This document shows positions 16,686 through 26,099 of a DNA stretch of 64,000 bases, piece by piece. The stretch comes from Bryobacteraceae bacterium. GTDB taxonomy: Bacteria; Acidobacteriota; Terriglobia; Bryobacterales; Bryobacteraceae. A program made the translations under genes and the position numbers. The notes beneath the pieces were generated by a model that searched no databases, had not been told where the DNA came from, and was given only the letters and a program-made list of their open reading frames with translations. Numbering within the stretch: position 1 is the stretch's first letter; each line of letters begins with the position of its first letter. The stretch covers positions 806,001 through 870,000 of the forward strand of contig JAWKHH010000005.1 in NCBI GenBank assembly GCA_041394945.1. The letters run 5' to 3'.

Positions 16686-19277
16686 ATGCGAGCCGTCGCG
16701 GCCGCCAGCCGAACGTTGACCTTCTGCCTAACGGCGGGTATCTGTATCACTGGACTGCGGGCTCAGCCGACGGTCTGGTTTGCGCCGCTAGACCCTGCCG
16801 TTCGGACGTTCGATCTCGGGAGTCCGCGCAGCGGGTCGATTGATTTCATGGATCTCTTCAGCCCCTCCGCGCCTTGGCCGATGGCGGCTTCGCGAACTCA
16901 CGTCTTCAAACTCTACGCCAGCCTTTTCTTCCCAAGTCTCCTCCCGGATTCTCTCTCCGACAGTCAGCTCCGCACCGTCATTGCGGAACTGGACCGTCGC
17001 AACATCGCTCTGGCAATCGAATGGGGACCGCTGACAGCGCAAGGATGCGGAGATGGAATCGAGGGCTTCACGGGGCTCTCCGCATCGTACATCGCCAATA
17101 AGATTCATTCGCTGGGTGGCAATCTCCGGTTCATCGCTATGGACGAGCCGTTTCAGCACGCCAGTCTGTATGGCGGACCAGGCGCCTGTCACTGGACACC
17201 CCAACAAGTTGCCGCGAACGCTCTCGCCCAGATCGCGCAGGTAAGGGCCGTCTTCCCGGGCGTTGTCGTTGGCGATATCGAGGTAGTGCCGGACATTTTC
17301 AACGTTCCGGACTGGGTTGATCGATATACGGCCTGGCTCGACGCATGGCGCACGGCCTCCGGCGCTCCCTTGGGCTTCTTCCATGTGGACGTAGACTGGC
17401 GGAATCCCACTTGGCAGGCGGGAGTCGAGTCCCTGCGTGCGGCGCTGGCTCAGCGCGGGATTCCCTTTGGGATGATCTACAACGGCACAGGCTTGGAGTC
17501 GAGCGACGAGGAATGGGTGGGACGGGCGGAGGGCAATTTCGTGGACTACGAGATTCTCAGAGGCGGCATCCGGCCCGATCACGTGGTTTTTCAGTCTTGG
17601 AATCACTATCCGAAACATCTGCTGCCGGAGTCGGACACGGCTACGTTCACACACTTGATCAACCGCTACTTTCGAGATCGCACCAGACTCTCACTCGATG
17701 CCACGTCGATCTTCGCGCAGGGCGCCCTTGCCAACAGCCACGGCGCACCGCTGCCATCCACGCCGGTGACGGTGACGGCGGAACCGGTGTCGGGCCAAGG
17801 CGTCGCAACCACCTACACGATGACCGGCACGGTTCCAGCCGCCATCAACAAGGCCACCATTCAACTATGCATTCAGCTATGCGGTGGCGCGGGTCCTGCC
17901 AATGTGAGCCTCTATTCGTACGAGTATGTCGACTCCCATGGGCGAGTGACACTGGACTTCTCGAATGGTCTGAACGGTTGGGGCGTGAAGGGCGATGGAA
18001 CCGCGTCGGTCGGCATCGGCTCCGGTGGCGGCGGCCCCTTCCTCCTGGTGACGGGCGCACCGCAGCAATCGACCTTCGTGAACTCCCCCGAATTCACGGT
18101 GTCCCCCGGGAGCACTTATGTGCTGAAAATCCGAGCCAGAATCGCACCGGACGCGACCGGTAGCGGTCTCTTCGCTCTGATCTTCCTCGCCGGGCAGGAA
18201 GTCTCCCGGCACACTCTTCTGTTCTCGCCCGGAAGTCTCGAGCTCGGCCGTGCGCCAACCGGCCCGGACGGTTCCTTCGCTCTACAATTTGCCTCCCTGC
18301 CAACAGGGATGTTTCACATGAAGGCATACTACCCGGGAAGCGAAACATCCTGGCCCGCGATCGCCACGGCGTCGATCACCCAAAGTCTCAACGCCACGCC
18401 ACCCGCGCCGAGTTCCGGCGTCGGCCTCAACCAGCCATTCACGTTCACGTTCACTGACGACAACGGCTTTGCCGACCTGAACGTCCTCAACGTGCTGATC
18501 AACGATGCCGTCGACGGCCGCAACGCCTGTTACGTGGCCTACGTCCGTTCCACCAACACGCTCTACCTGGTGAACGATGCCGGAGCGGCCGGCGGTCCCT
18601 TTGCCGGCTCGTTGTCCTTGCCCACCTCCGCCGCCATCGGCAACAGTCAGTGCACCATCCGCGGGACCGGTTCGTCCGCCGTCACCGCCGGCAACACGAT
18701 CACGCTCGTCCTCAACATCGGCTTCTCCTCCGGCTTCGGTGGCCGGCGTCTCTTCTACCTCGCCGCCCGGGGCGCTCTCGGCGGCAACAGCGGGTGGCTT
18801 CCGCTTGGCATCTGGACAGTGCCCGGCTCAATCACCAACCCCACCATCGCCTCCAGCACTCCCGCCCGCGCCGAGTCAAGCACGGTGGATCTGTCCACCA
18901 CCTTCACCAATACCGCCGGATTCGCGGATTTCACCGTTATCAATTTGCTGATCAACAGCGCCGTTGACGGCCGCAACGGCTGCTACCTCGCCTACGTCCG
19001 CTCGGGTAACTACGTCGTCCTGGTGAATGACGCCGGCGACGCCGGAGGCCCCTACGTTGGATCGCAACCGATTCCAGGCTCCATCCCCATCGCCAACAGC
19101 CAGTGCTCGCTGGACACGGCGGCTTCTACGGTTTTCGCTTCCGGCAATACACTGACTCTCAACTTGCGCCTCAGCTTCGCCGGCTCGTTCAGAGGCAACC
19201 GCATCGTCTACGCCGCGGCGCGCGGCGGGGCGGGCAACAGCGGTTGGAGCCCCGTCGGAACCATCACCGTACCCTAG
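16686..19277 (+). CDS. Large secreted protein: TIM-barrel-like N-terminus plus a tandem duplicated C-terminal domain
   Basis: The protein has 863 residues. A signal peptide (1-27) precedes an N-terminal region (about 30-330) whose alternating strands and conserved Asp, Glu and Trp residues (AIEWGP, FIAMDEPFQH, GFFHVDVDWRNP, MIYNGTG) suggest a glycoside-hydrolase-like barrel. Beta-rich modules follow (about 345-565). Two copies of a ~145-residue domain end the protein, at about 568-715 and 719-863. Each copy contains DGRN-x-CY-x-AYVRS, LVNDAG-x-AGGP, NSQC and NSGW. Each copy keeps two cysteines, one in CY and one in NSQC, that could form a disulfide. The frame extends far upstream but the ATG at 16686 is the one before the signal peptide. 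Function unknown; carbohydrate binding or cleavage is an inference. Confidence 0.75.
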   Translation: MRAVAAASRTLTFCLTAGICITGLRAQPTVWFAPLDPAVRTFDLGSPRSGSIDFMDLFSPSAPWPMAASRTHVFKLYASLFFPSLLPDSLSDSQLRTVIAELDRRNIALAIEWGPLTAQGCGDGIEGFTGLSASYIANKIHSLGGNLRFIAMDEPFQHASLYGGPGACHWTPQQVAANALAQIAQVRAVFPGVVVGDIEVVPDIFNVPDWVDRYTAWLDAWRTASGAPLGFFHVDVDWRNPTWQAGVESLRAALAQRGIPFGMIYNGTGLESSDEEWVGRAEGNFVDYEILRGGIRPDHVVFQSWNHYPKHLLPESDTATFTHLINRYFRDRTRLSLDATSIFAQGALANSHGAPLPSTPVTVTAEPVSGQGVATTYTMTGTVPAAINKATIQLCIQLCGGAGPANVSLYSYEYVDSHGRVTLDFSNGLNGWGVKGDGTASVGIGSGGGGPFLLVTGAPQQSTFVNSPEFTVSPGSTYVLKIRARIAPDATGSGLFALIFLAGQEVSRHTLLFSPGSLELGRAPTGPDGSFALQFASLPTGMFHMKAYYPGSETSWPAIATASITQSLNATPPAPSSGVGLNQPFTFTFTDDNGFADLNVLNVLINDAVDGRNACYVAYVRSTNTLYLVNDAGAAGGPFAGSLSLPTSAAIGNSQCTIRGTGSSAVTAGNTITLVLNIGFSSGFGGRRLFYLAARGALGGNSGWLPLGIWTVPGSITNPTIASSTPARAESSTVDLSTTFTNTAGFADFTVINLLINSAVDGRNGCYLAYVRSGNYVVLVNDAGDAGGPYVGSQPIPGSIPIANSQCSLDTAASTVFASGNTLTLNLRLSFAGSFRGNRIVYAAARGGAGNSGWSPVGTITVP
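18391..19277 (+). repeat. Direct protein-level duplication inside the secreted protein
   Basis: Two consecutive ~145-residue copies (DNA about 18391-18840 and 18841-19277) share the ordered blocks NVLINDAVDGRN / NLLINSAVDGRN, CYVAYVRS / CYLAYVRS, LVNDAGAAGGP / LVNDAGDAGGP, IGNSQC / IANSQC, and AARGALGGNSGW / AARGGAGNSGW. DNA identity is clearly lower than protein identity, so the duplication is not recent. Confidence 0.85.
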
Positions 19278-19321
19278 TCATCCGGCACAGGCGGGGCGCC
19301 CTATCCGCTCGCGGCGGACGT

Positions 19322-20197
19322 TCACGAAATCTTGATCACCCGCGCCGCGTTGTCCCAGAAAATCTTCCGCTGCACTTCGGGCGACGCCAGCTTCTTCACC
19401 TGCGCGATCTGCTGGGACCCGCTGCACTTCGGACCCTGCCCGAAATGATCGCTGCAGTCGCTCCCGTAGAGCAGCTTGTCCTGGTGCCGGGCCAGGAACT
19501 CGCGGGCGTGCGCTTCGTCACGCGCCAGCGCGTTCAATCCGGACCCGGCCGAAAGGTCGCCGTACATGTTCGGATAGTCGCGCAGGTAGCGGTCCGTCCA
19601 TCCCCCGGGCGTCACTTTCCACTTCGGGTACAGCACCGGCTGCTGTTGCGCCGCGTCGATGTTTGCCCACCATGTCTGCGCGTGGCCGATGAAGTTCACC
19701 CGCGGATAGCGCTGCAGCACGCGCCAGAACTGGTCGAAATTCACGTTGTACCGCTCGTGCTGGAAGTGCATCAGGATCGGCACGCCGTATTCCTGAGCGA
19801 TGTCGCAAATCAGGTTCACGGGAGCCGAGTTCACGTCGACGAAAAACTTCTGCTCCCCGATTCCCTTGGCGCCCATCTTCAGGTACTTCTCGAGCACTTC
19901 CTTCGCGTCGGCGTCGTAGGGGACTTCGTTCGCAAAGAAGTAGTACTTGTCCGGGAACCGGCGCGCGATCTCCACCACGCGATCGTTCCCCGAGGCGCCC
20001 GCTTCCAGCCCGAACCGTTTTCCGGCCGGCAGAAGGATCGTCTTCGTGATCCCCATCGTGTCCTGGTGTTTCAGCAAAACGTCGTCGGGACGGCCCGAGT
20101 AGTCCGTGTGCTGGTGAATATCGATAATGCGGACCGGCGGCTGGGCGGTGGCCACAGCGGCGCCGGCGATTCCGGAAAGAAATGCGCGTCGGTTCAT
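19322..20197 (-). CDS. Amidohydrolase family 2 (TIM-barrel metal hydrolase), exported
   Basis: The 291-residue protein has an N-terminal Tat-like leader (NRRAFLSGIAGAAVA). Amidohydrolase metal-site motifs follow: DIHQH (His28, His30), ILMHFQHE, FIGHAQ and YGSDC with the conserved Asp near the end. Members hydrolyse or decarboxylate small organic acids and lactones; the substrate is not deducible. The start is divergent from the DUF1549/DUF1553 gene with 54 bases between. The 44-base gap to the convergent secreted protein leaves little room for a terminator. Confidence 0.85.
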   Translation of the reverse strand: MNRRAFLSGIAGAAVATAQPPVRIIDIHQHTDYSGRPDDVLLKHQDTMGITKTILLPAGKRFGLEAGASGNDRVVEIARRFPDKYYFFANEVPYDADAKEVLEKYLKMGAKGIGEQKFFVDVNSAPVNLICDIAQEYGVPILMHFQHERYNVNFDQFWRVLQRYPRVNFIGHAQTWWANIDAAQQQPVLYPKWKVTPGGWTDRYLRDYPNMYGDLSAGSGLNALARDEAHAREFLARHQDKLLYGSDCSDHFGQGPKCSGSQQIAQVKKLASPEVQRKIFWDNAARVIKIS

Positions 20198-20251
20198 GCG
20201 TGTGGGGCCATCATACTAAAGTGCGGCATCCCGATATAATGGAGGCACCCC

Positions 20252-22426
20252 ATGACGCGTGCAGGCATAGCGTGTATTTCAATGGGCGCCATCGCGCTCG
20301 GCGCCGCGTTGGCTGCTCCGCGGTACGATCCGGCCAAGGACGACGCGTGGGTGGCGCCGCGCAAGAACTGGTGGGCGTTCCAGAAGGTCGCCCGGCCGGA
20401 GGCGCCGCAACTCACCGATGCGTGGGTGCGCGGTCCCGTGGATGCCTTCCTTCTCGAAGCCATGCGAGCGAAGGAGTTGACGCCGGCCCGGCCGCTTGAG
20501 CCGCGTGCCGCCGCGCGCCGCCTATACCTCGATCTCACCGGCCTGCCTCCCTCGCCCGAGGAGGCCGACCGCTTCGCCGCCAACCCCACCGAAGCCGCAT
20601 GGGCCGCGCTCGTGGACCGGCTGATGGCGTCGCCGCGGTACGCGGAGCGCTGGGCCACACGTTGGCTCGACGTGGTCCGCTATGCCGACACCAACGGCTA
20701 CGAACTCGACGCCGAACGCCCGCAATCGTGGCGCTATCGCGATTGGGTGATCCGCGCCTTCGAGCAGAACAAGCCGTATGACCGGTTCGTGCAGGAGCAG
20801 ATCGCCGGCGACGAGATGTTCCCCGGCGATAAGGGCGCGCTCATCGCCACCGGCTTTTTCCGCGCCGGGCCGCAGCACGTGGTCGGCGGAAATCAGGACG
20901 ACGAGATGAACCGGCAGGAAGTGCTGGTGGAGATGACCACCGGCGTGGGCGCCACCTTCCTGGGCCTCACCATCCACTGCGCGCGCTGCCACAACCACAA
21001 GTTCGATCCGATTCCGCAGGCCGACTACTACCGCCTGCAGGCCGTCCTCGCCGGCACCGAAGGCAAGGAGATTTCGCTTGCCACCGACGCCGAGAAGGCC
21101 GCCTACGAAGAAGCGAAGAAGGCTTTCGAGGCGAAGCTGAAGCCGATCAAGGACGCCATTGCCGAAATCGAAAAGCCGTACCGCGAACGCCTCAAAGAGG
21201 CGAAGAAGGCGAAGCTCGAACCCGCCTATCTGGCCGTGCTCGATATTCCGAAGGAGCAGCAGACCGGCGAACAAAAGACGCTTTTCAAGGAAGCCTCGGC
21301 GCAGATTAAGGTGTCGTGGGACGAACTTGTCGCCGCGCTCGAACCCGCCGACAAGGAAAAGCGCGCCGGGTTGCGCCGGCAGATGCACCGCCTGGAGTAC
21401 GAGGAGCCGGAAGCGCCGATGTCGGCTTTCGCCGTCGCCAACATGGACGCTGTTCCGCCGACACACATCCTGAAGATCGGCAATCACAAGATGAAGCTCG
21501 ACGAGGTAGGCCCGGGGCTGCTTCGCGTACTCGACGCGCCGGAGGTCGCGGACACCGTAGCCGGCCGCCGCACCGCGCTCGCCCGGTGGCTCACGTCGCC
21601 CGATCATCCGCTTACCGCGCGCGTGATGGTGAACCGCATCTGGCACCTCCGCATGGGACGCGGCCTCGTGCCCACGCTGAACGACTTCGGCGTCCTGGGC
21701 GCGCGTCCGACGAATCGCAAGCTGCTCGATTGGCTCGCCGCCGAGTTCGTCGCGAGCGGCTGGTCGATCCGCCACATCGATCGCCTCATTGTGCTTGCGA
21801 GCGCCTACCGCATGGCCCCCGAGTTCGACGAAGCGAAGGCGAAGATCGACCCCGACAACAACCTCTACTGGCGCGCCAATCGCCGGCGGCTGGAAGCCGA
21901 GTTCATTCGCGACTCCGTCCTTTCCGTGAGCGGCGCGCTGAATCCCGCCCTCTACGGCAAGCCGGTCAAGGTGCCGTTGGAGCCCGAAGTCTACGACCTG
22001 ATCTTCACCGAGGGCGAACCGGACAACCTCTGGCCCGTGAACCTCGACCCCGCTGACTTCAACCGCCGCACCATCTACCTGCTCAACAAGCGGACCGTGC
22101 GGCTGCCGTTCCTCGCCAACTTCGATCAGCCGGACGCGATGACGTCGTGCCCGGCGCGCCCCACGTCCACGCATGCCCTGCAGGCGCTTTCGCTGATGAA
22201 CAGTGATCTGATGCGGGAGCAATCCGAGCGCTTCGCCGCGCGCGTGGAAAAAGAGTGCGCCAAGGATGGCGCCTGCTTCGTGAAGCGCGCCTACCGGCTG
22301 GCGCTGGCGCGCGATCCCCGGCCCGAGGAATCCGCCATGGCCCGCGAGTTTCTGGACGCCGGCAACGCCCGCGCCGACTTTTGCCTCGCGCTGCTCAATC
22401 GCAACGAATTTGCGTACCTTCCGTAG
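20252..22426 (+). CDS. DUF1549/DUF1553 (planctomycete-type cytochrome-associated) secreted protein
   Basis: The 724-residue protein has a signal peptide, then DUF1549 (about 55-270: LYLDLTGLPPSPEE, WLDVVRYADTNGYE). That domain includes a c-type heme motif CARCH (Cys243, Cys246, His247) followed by NHKFDPI. A long charged helical insert covers about 275-400. DUF1553 follows at about 435-700 (RVMVNRIWHLRMGRGLV, SIRHIDRLIVLASAYR, NRRRLEAEFIRDSVL, FDQPDAMTSCPARPTSTHALQALSLMN). This family is abundant in Planctomycetes and Acidobacteria and is usually paired with a DUF1501 gene, which is not in this window. GGAGG lies six bases before the ATG. The biochemical role is not established; the heme motif implies redox or metal function. 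Confidence 0.9.
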   Translation: MTRAGIACISMGAIALGAALAAPRYDPAKDDAWVAPRKNWWAFQKVARPEAPQLTDAWVRGPVDAFLLEAMRAKELTPARPLEPRAAARRLYLDLTGLPPSPEEADRFAANPTEAAWAALVDRLMASPRYAERWATRWLDVVRYADTNGYELDAERPQSWRYRDWVIRAFEQNKPYDRFVQEQIAGDEMFPGDKGALIATGFFRAGPQHVVGGNQDDEMNRQEVLVEMTTGVGATFLGLTIHCARCHNHKFDPIPQADYYRLQAVLAGTEGKEISLATDAEKAAYEEAKKAFEAKLKPIKDAIAEIEKPYRERLKEAKKAKLEPAYLAVLDIPKEQQTGEQKTLFKEASAQIKVSWDELVAALEPADKEKRAGLRRQMHRLEYEEPEAPMSAFAVANMDAVPPTHILKIGNHKMKLDEVGPGLLRVLDAPEVADTVAGRRTALARWLTSPDHPLTARVMVNRIWHLRMGRGLVPTLNDFGVLGARPTNRKLLDWLAAEFVASGWSIRHIDRLIVLASAYRMAPEFDEAKAKIDPDNNLYWRANRRRLEAEFIRDSVLSVSGALNPALYGKPVKVPLEPEVYDLIFTEGEPDNLWPVNLDPADFNRRTIYLLNKRTVRLPFLANFDQPDAMTSCPARPTSTHALQALSLMNSDLMREQSERFAARVEKECAKDGACFVKRAYRLALARDPRPEESAMAREFLDAGNARADFCLALLNRNEFAYLP

Positions 22427-22480
22427 CGATCCGAGCCGCGCTTCCACGTTTGCCGCGAAGACCGGTGGCGCCGCATAGCG

Positions 22481-25400
22481 CTACCACATCAGCCGCAGCG
22501 CAAGCTGAACGTTCCGCGGATCGTTGGCTTGCGACGGCGTCACCACGCCGAACGCCGACGAACCGAGCGTCGTGTTCGGGTTCCCAAACCAAGGCGTATT
22601 GGTGATGTTGAATGACTCGGCCCGGAACTGGAGCCGCACCGTCTCCGTGATCGGGAACGCCTTGAAGACGGAGAAATCCATCACCGGTTCACGCCGGTTG
22701 CGGATGTTCGGGAAGCGCGTGCTGAGCGTGCGCAGCGTGTCCGGCGGCTGCTGGATGAACGCCACGGGGTCGCTCGCCGTGGCGCAGTTCTGGCGCACGC
22801 CGGCCGTGTTCACGCTGCACGGATTGAACCAGCGCGCGCGCGCTGGGTTGTCGATCCTCGGGTCAACCCCGGAAGAGTAGGCGCCGCCCGGCGTTGAAAT
22901 CGGCTGGCCCGATTGCAGCGTCGCGATTCCGGTGAAGGACCATCCGCCGAACACCTGGCCCTTCAGATTCCGCTGGCCCTTGAAGAACGGCAACTCCCAT
23001 CCGCCGCTCAGCACCAGCCGCTGCGGCGCGTCCACCGAGGTCAGCACCTTGGCGAGGCTCGAGAAGCTGTCCTGCGCGTTCAGGTATCCTACGGCCTCGA
23101 TCGCCTTGGAGAGCGTGTAGCTCGCCAGCAAGTGCACGCCGCTGGACATGCGCTTCTCCACACGGAGCTGGAACGAGTCGTACCAGACCTTGCCCACCGA
23201 ATTGCGATCCTGCGTGATGCTGGCGAACTGCGGGAACGGGCGCAGAAGCTGGCGGCGCGGTACCGTCGCCCCGTTGTAGGGCGTGCCGGGGAGCAGACCC
23301 TGAAACGGATTCGCCACCTGCCGGTTCAACTCCGTGGCGCCGAGCGCGAGTTGCTGCGCGCTGATCTCGTTGATCCCCTTCGCCGTTTGCAGATCGCCCG
23401 TACGGCTGCCGACGTAGGACGCATCCACGAGCACGCGCCACGGCAGCTCATGCTGCAGGCCGAACGAATATTGGTGCACGAACGGGATCGTCCGGCTCGG
23501 CGCGCCGAAGGAAAAGCCGCGGCCCACCAGCGTCCCAAGCCCCTGGCTGCTGCCCACCGGCGTCAGGTAGCCGTCGGGAAACGGATTGCTCCAGCGGCCC
23601 GAAGGAGAGATGTGGTTATCCACCGTGGCCACGTAGTCGGTCACCACGCTGAAGCCGTTGTTGAAGCCCGTATCGAACGTCGGCAGATAGGTGATGCCGT
23701 AGCCGCCGCGGAACACCGTCTTCTCCGAAATCTGGTAGGCCACGCCGACGCGCGGCTGCAGATTGTTCAGGTCGCGCTGGAAGGGTTGCCGGTTGGCGTC
23801 GCTCGTGAAGAGCAGGCCGCCGCGGAGGTCGAGCCCCGGAGCCTTGAAAGGGCTCGGCGAGGTAGTGTCGAAACCGCCGTTCTGCCGGTTGTAGCGCTCG
23901 CTGAGCGGCGCCTCGTAGTCCCAGCGCAGGCCGAGATTCAGCGTCAGCTTGCGGCTCACACGCCAGTCGTCCTGAAAGAAGACCACCCAGTAGTTGTTCC
24001 GGTAGGCAGGCGACGCGTTCCGGTCCGACGTGCCCGAGAAAGGGACGCCGAGCAGCAGCGACGCGAACGAGTTTCCGGAAGCCGCGTCGCCGCGAAGCGG
24101 GTCGCGCTGCGTGTAGCGGCGGTCGAAGTCGAATCGCGCGAACGACGACGTCGGCCGATCCTGATTGTTCAACAGCAGCCTCCACTCGGCGCCGAACTTG
24201 ACCGTATGCGCGCCGATCACCTTGTTCAGGGTCTCCGCCGCGGACCACGTGTCGCTGAACGTGAACTCGCTGCCCGTGCTCCGCTGCGGACCGAACGCAG
24301 TATAGTCCGTGTACACCACGCGCGGGAAGAACTTCCGTGGCAGCGGATCCACGGCCTGCGCCGGGAACCCGAGCGTCTTCGGATCGAACCCTTCGCCGTA
24401 CTGCTGAATCGCGAACTGGTGCCGGATATAGCCGACGCGGAGCGAGGAAACCAGCGTCGGGCTCAGGGTGGAAGTCAGGTCGAAGTTACCGCCCTGGTTC
24501 GTGCGCCAGTGCTTGTACCACGGGGCGGCTTCGTGGCGGAAGCCGGCGTCGCTGTTCACCTCGTGCCGGTTGCCGCGGACGTAGCGCGAGAAGAACTTAT
24601 GCTTGTTGCCGAGCGATTGGTCCACGCGGGTGACGAACTGGTCATACTCATCGCTCACCGGGTTCGGGCTCGCCACCAGATTGAAAAAACCCTGCGCGTT
24701 GCCCGGCTGCGTGGGAACCGGGATGAAGTCGAGGATCTTCGCCGAGACCGGGTCGAATCGGGCGGCCGGAATGCGGTTGCCGGCGAACGGCTGCCGCGTG
24801 TTTGTGCCGCCGGCCGATGCCGTCGTCGCCGGATCGTAGATGAGAATCGGCTGGCCATTGGCTTGGAGCGTCTGGGAGAAGTCGCCGCTGCGCTGGGCCG
24901 TGGTGGGGACTGTGTAAGTCTGCGGGAGCGGAATCTTACTCTTGATCTTTTCCCACGAAAACATGAAAAACGTCTTGTCGCGGCCGTCGTACACTTTGGG
25001 GAGCCACACCGGGCCGTCGATTTCGAACCCCGGCTGGTTCCACCGGAAGGCGCTCCGCCCGAAGCCCGCCGCGTTCGATTCGAACGCGTTCGCATTGAGC
25101 TTGTCGTTGCGAAAGTAGTGATACGCCGCGCCGTGAAGCCGATTCGTGCCGCTCTTCAAGCTGACGTTCACCACGCCGCCGCCGGTGCGGCCGTACTGCG
25201 CGTCGTAGGTATTCGTCTGTACCTTGAACTCCTCGGTCGCGTCCGGCGAGGGCACAAAGCTCAGGTTGGTCGGGCCCGTGGTCTCGGTATTGGTGTCGGG
25301 CACCCCGTCGAGCAGGAACTCATTCGAGAACTGGCGCCCGCCGTTCATCGAAAAGCTGTCCATGCCGCCGTTGTCGAACGGGCGGTTGGATCGGCTCTGG

Positions 25401-25900
25401 CGCGTAGGCGTGTACTGGACGCCGGTGGAGAGGGAAGCGAGCAGAAACGGATTGCGGCCCAGCAGCGGGAGGTCCCGCACCTTCGCCGAGTCGATCACCT
25501 GGCCCTTGGAGGCCGTGGTGGTTTCGAGCAGCTCGGCGGCAACGGAGACGGTAACCTGTTCGGCGATTGCGCCTACCTCGAGTTGGAAGTCGATCCGAAT
25601 CCGATCGCTCACACGAAGTTCGACGTTGTCGCGGAACGCCCGCTTGAAACCGTTGGCGGATACGGTAACCGAGTAGCGGCCCGGCGGTACGAACGGCGCC
25701 ACGTAGCTGCCTCCGTCGTTGGTTACAGTCGAGACGGTTACGTTGGTTTCGAGGTTCTTCACCTCGATCGACGCTCCAGGCACAAGTGCGCCCTGCGCGT
25801 CTGTAACCGCTCCGGATACCGAAGCCCGGAACTCCTGCGCCATCAGGGGCGCGAATGCCGCAATCATTGCGGCGGCGTAGCGAAACGCGGTCAGCTTCAT
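22481..25900 (-). CDS. Oar-like TonB-dependent receptor with carboxypeptidase-regulatory-like domain
   Basis: The start at 25900 gives 1139 residues with a signal peptide (MKLTAFRYAAAMIAAFAPLMAQ); in-frame sequence upstream is not coding. A carboxypeptidase-regulatory-like domain (about 25-110: SGAVTDAQGALVPGASIEVKNLE) precedes a plug (LPLLGRNPFLLASLSTGVQY, NEFLLDGVPDTNTE, GGGVVNVSLKSGTNRLHG) and a long beta-barrel (about 300-1139). The barrel ends in aromatic residue-rich strands and ALRLMW. This type dominates Acidobacteria outer membranes and is thought to import large or complexed substrates. No SusD-like partner is present. An identical promoter-like element occurs upstream of the other receptor at 34343. 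Confidence 0.93.
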   Translation of the reverse strand: MKLTAFRYAAAMIAAFAPLMAQEFRASVSGAVTDAQGALVPGASIEVKNLETNVTVSTVTNDGGSYVAPFVPPGRYSVTVSANGFKRAFRDNVELRVSDRIRIDFQLEVGAIAEQVTVSVAAELLETTTASKGQVIDSAKVRDLPLLGRNPFLLASLSTGVQYTPTRQSRSNRPFDNGGMDSFSMNGGRQFSNEFLLDGVPDTNTETTGPTNLSFVPSPDATEEFKVQTNTYDAQYGRTGGGVVNVSLKSGTNRLHGAAYHYFRNDKLNANAFESNAAGFGRSAFRWNQPGFEIDGPVWLPKVYDGRDKTFFMFSWEKIKSKIPLPQTYTVPTTAQRSGDFSQTLQANGQPILIYDPATTASAGGTNTRQPFAGNRIPAARFDPVSAKILDFIPVPTQPGNAQGFFNLVASPNPVSDEYDQFVTRVDQSLGNKHKFFSRYVRGNRHEVNSDAGFRHEAAPWYKHWRTNQGGNFDLTSTLSPTLVSSLRVGYIRHQFAIQQYGEGFDPKTLGFPAQAVDPLPRKFFPRVVYTDYTAFGPQRSTGSEFTFSDTWSAAETLNKVIGAHTVKFGAEWRLLLNNQDRPTSSFARFDFDRRYTQRDPLRGDAASGNSFASLLLGVPFSGTSDRNASPAYRNNYWVVFFQDDWRVSRKLTLNLGLRWDYEAPLSERYNRQNGGFDTTSPSPFKAPGLDLRGGLLFTSDANRQPFQRDLNNLQPRVGVAYQISEKTVFRGGYGITYLPTFDTGFNNGFSVVTDYVATVDNHISPSGRWSNPFPDGYLTPVGSSQGLGTLVGRGFSFGAPSRTIPFVHQYSFGLQHELPWRVLVDASYVGSRTGDLQTAKGINEISAQQLALGATELNRQVANPFQGLLPGTPYNGATVPRRQLLRPFPQFASITQDRNSVGKVWYDSFQLRVEKRMSSGVHLLASYTLSKAIEAVGYLNAQDSFSSLAKVLTSVDAPQRLVLSGGWELPFFKGQRNLKGQVFGGWSFTGIATLQSGQPISTPGGAYSSGVDPRIDNPARARWFNPCSVNTAGVRQNCATASDPVAFIQQPPDTLRTLSTRFPNIRNRREPVMDFSVFKAFPITETVRLQFRAESFNITNTPWFGNPNTTLGSSAFGVVTPSQANDPRNVQLALRLMW

Positions 25901-26011
25901 GGCTGCCCCCTTCCAAAGCAAGGTTCCGGAAGGGTACGACTTACGGCGTCTGCCCCAACAGGCCACGGCGCCGGCATACTCGGCGGAACCCACTAACTCT
26001 GGGGAGAGAAA

Positions 26012-26037
26012 CTATCAGACTTGATCGCCGCGCGCAA
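26012..26037 (-). promoter_or_regulatory. TTGCG-N12-GTCTGATAG element upstream of the first TonB receptor
   Basis: On the minus strand TTGCG (26033-26037) and GTCTGATAG (26012-26020) are separated by exactly 12 bases, about 112 bases before the receptor start. The same two blocks with the same 12-base spacing occur at 34291-34316 before the other TonB receptor. A vegetative-type promoter is the simplest reading (TTGCGC, 17 bases, TAGTTT). Confidence 0.5.
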
Positions 26038-26099
26038 TGAAAATCTTCTTAATCTGGGGGCGGGCGCCGGGAGCGCCGCGGCCCCTGCCGCGGGTAACC

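Noticed and set aside
20235..20240. Perfect TATAAT before the DUF1549/DUF1553 gene
   Set aside because: It abuts the GGAGG ribosome binding site, so a transcript starting from it would lack that site. It is not used as a promoter call.
20522..22447. Long open frame antisense to the DUF1549/DUF1553 gene
   Set aside because: It has no start signal, no family pattern and mirrors codon bias of the gene on the other strand. GC-rich DNA keeps such frames open by chance.
22913..25996. 1027-codon frame antisense to the first TonB receptor
   Set aside because: It is Arg/Ala/Leu-rich with no domain, and the receptor on the other strand is unambiguous.
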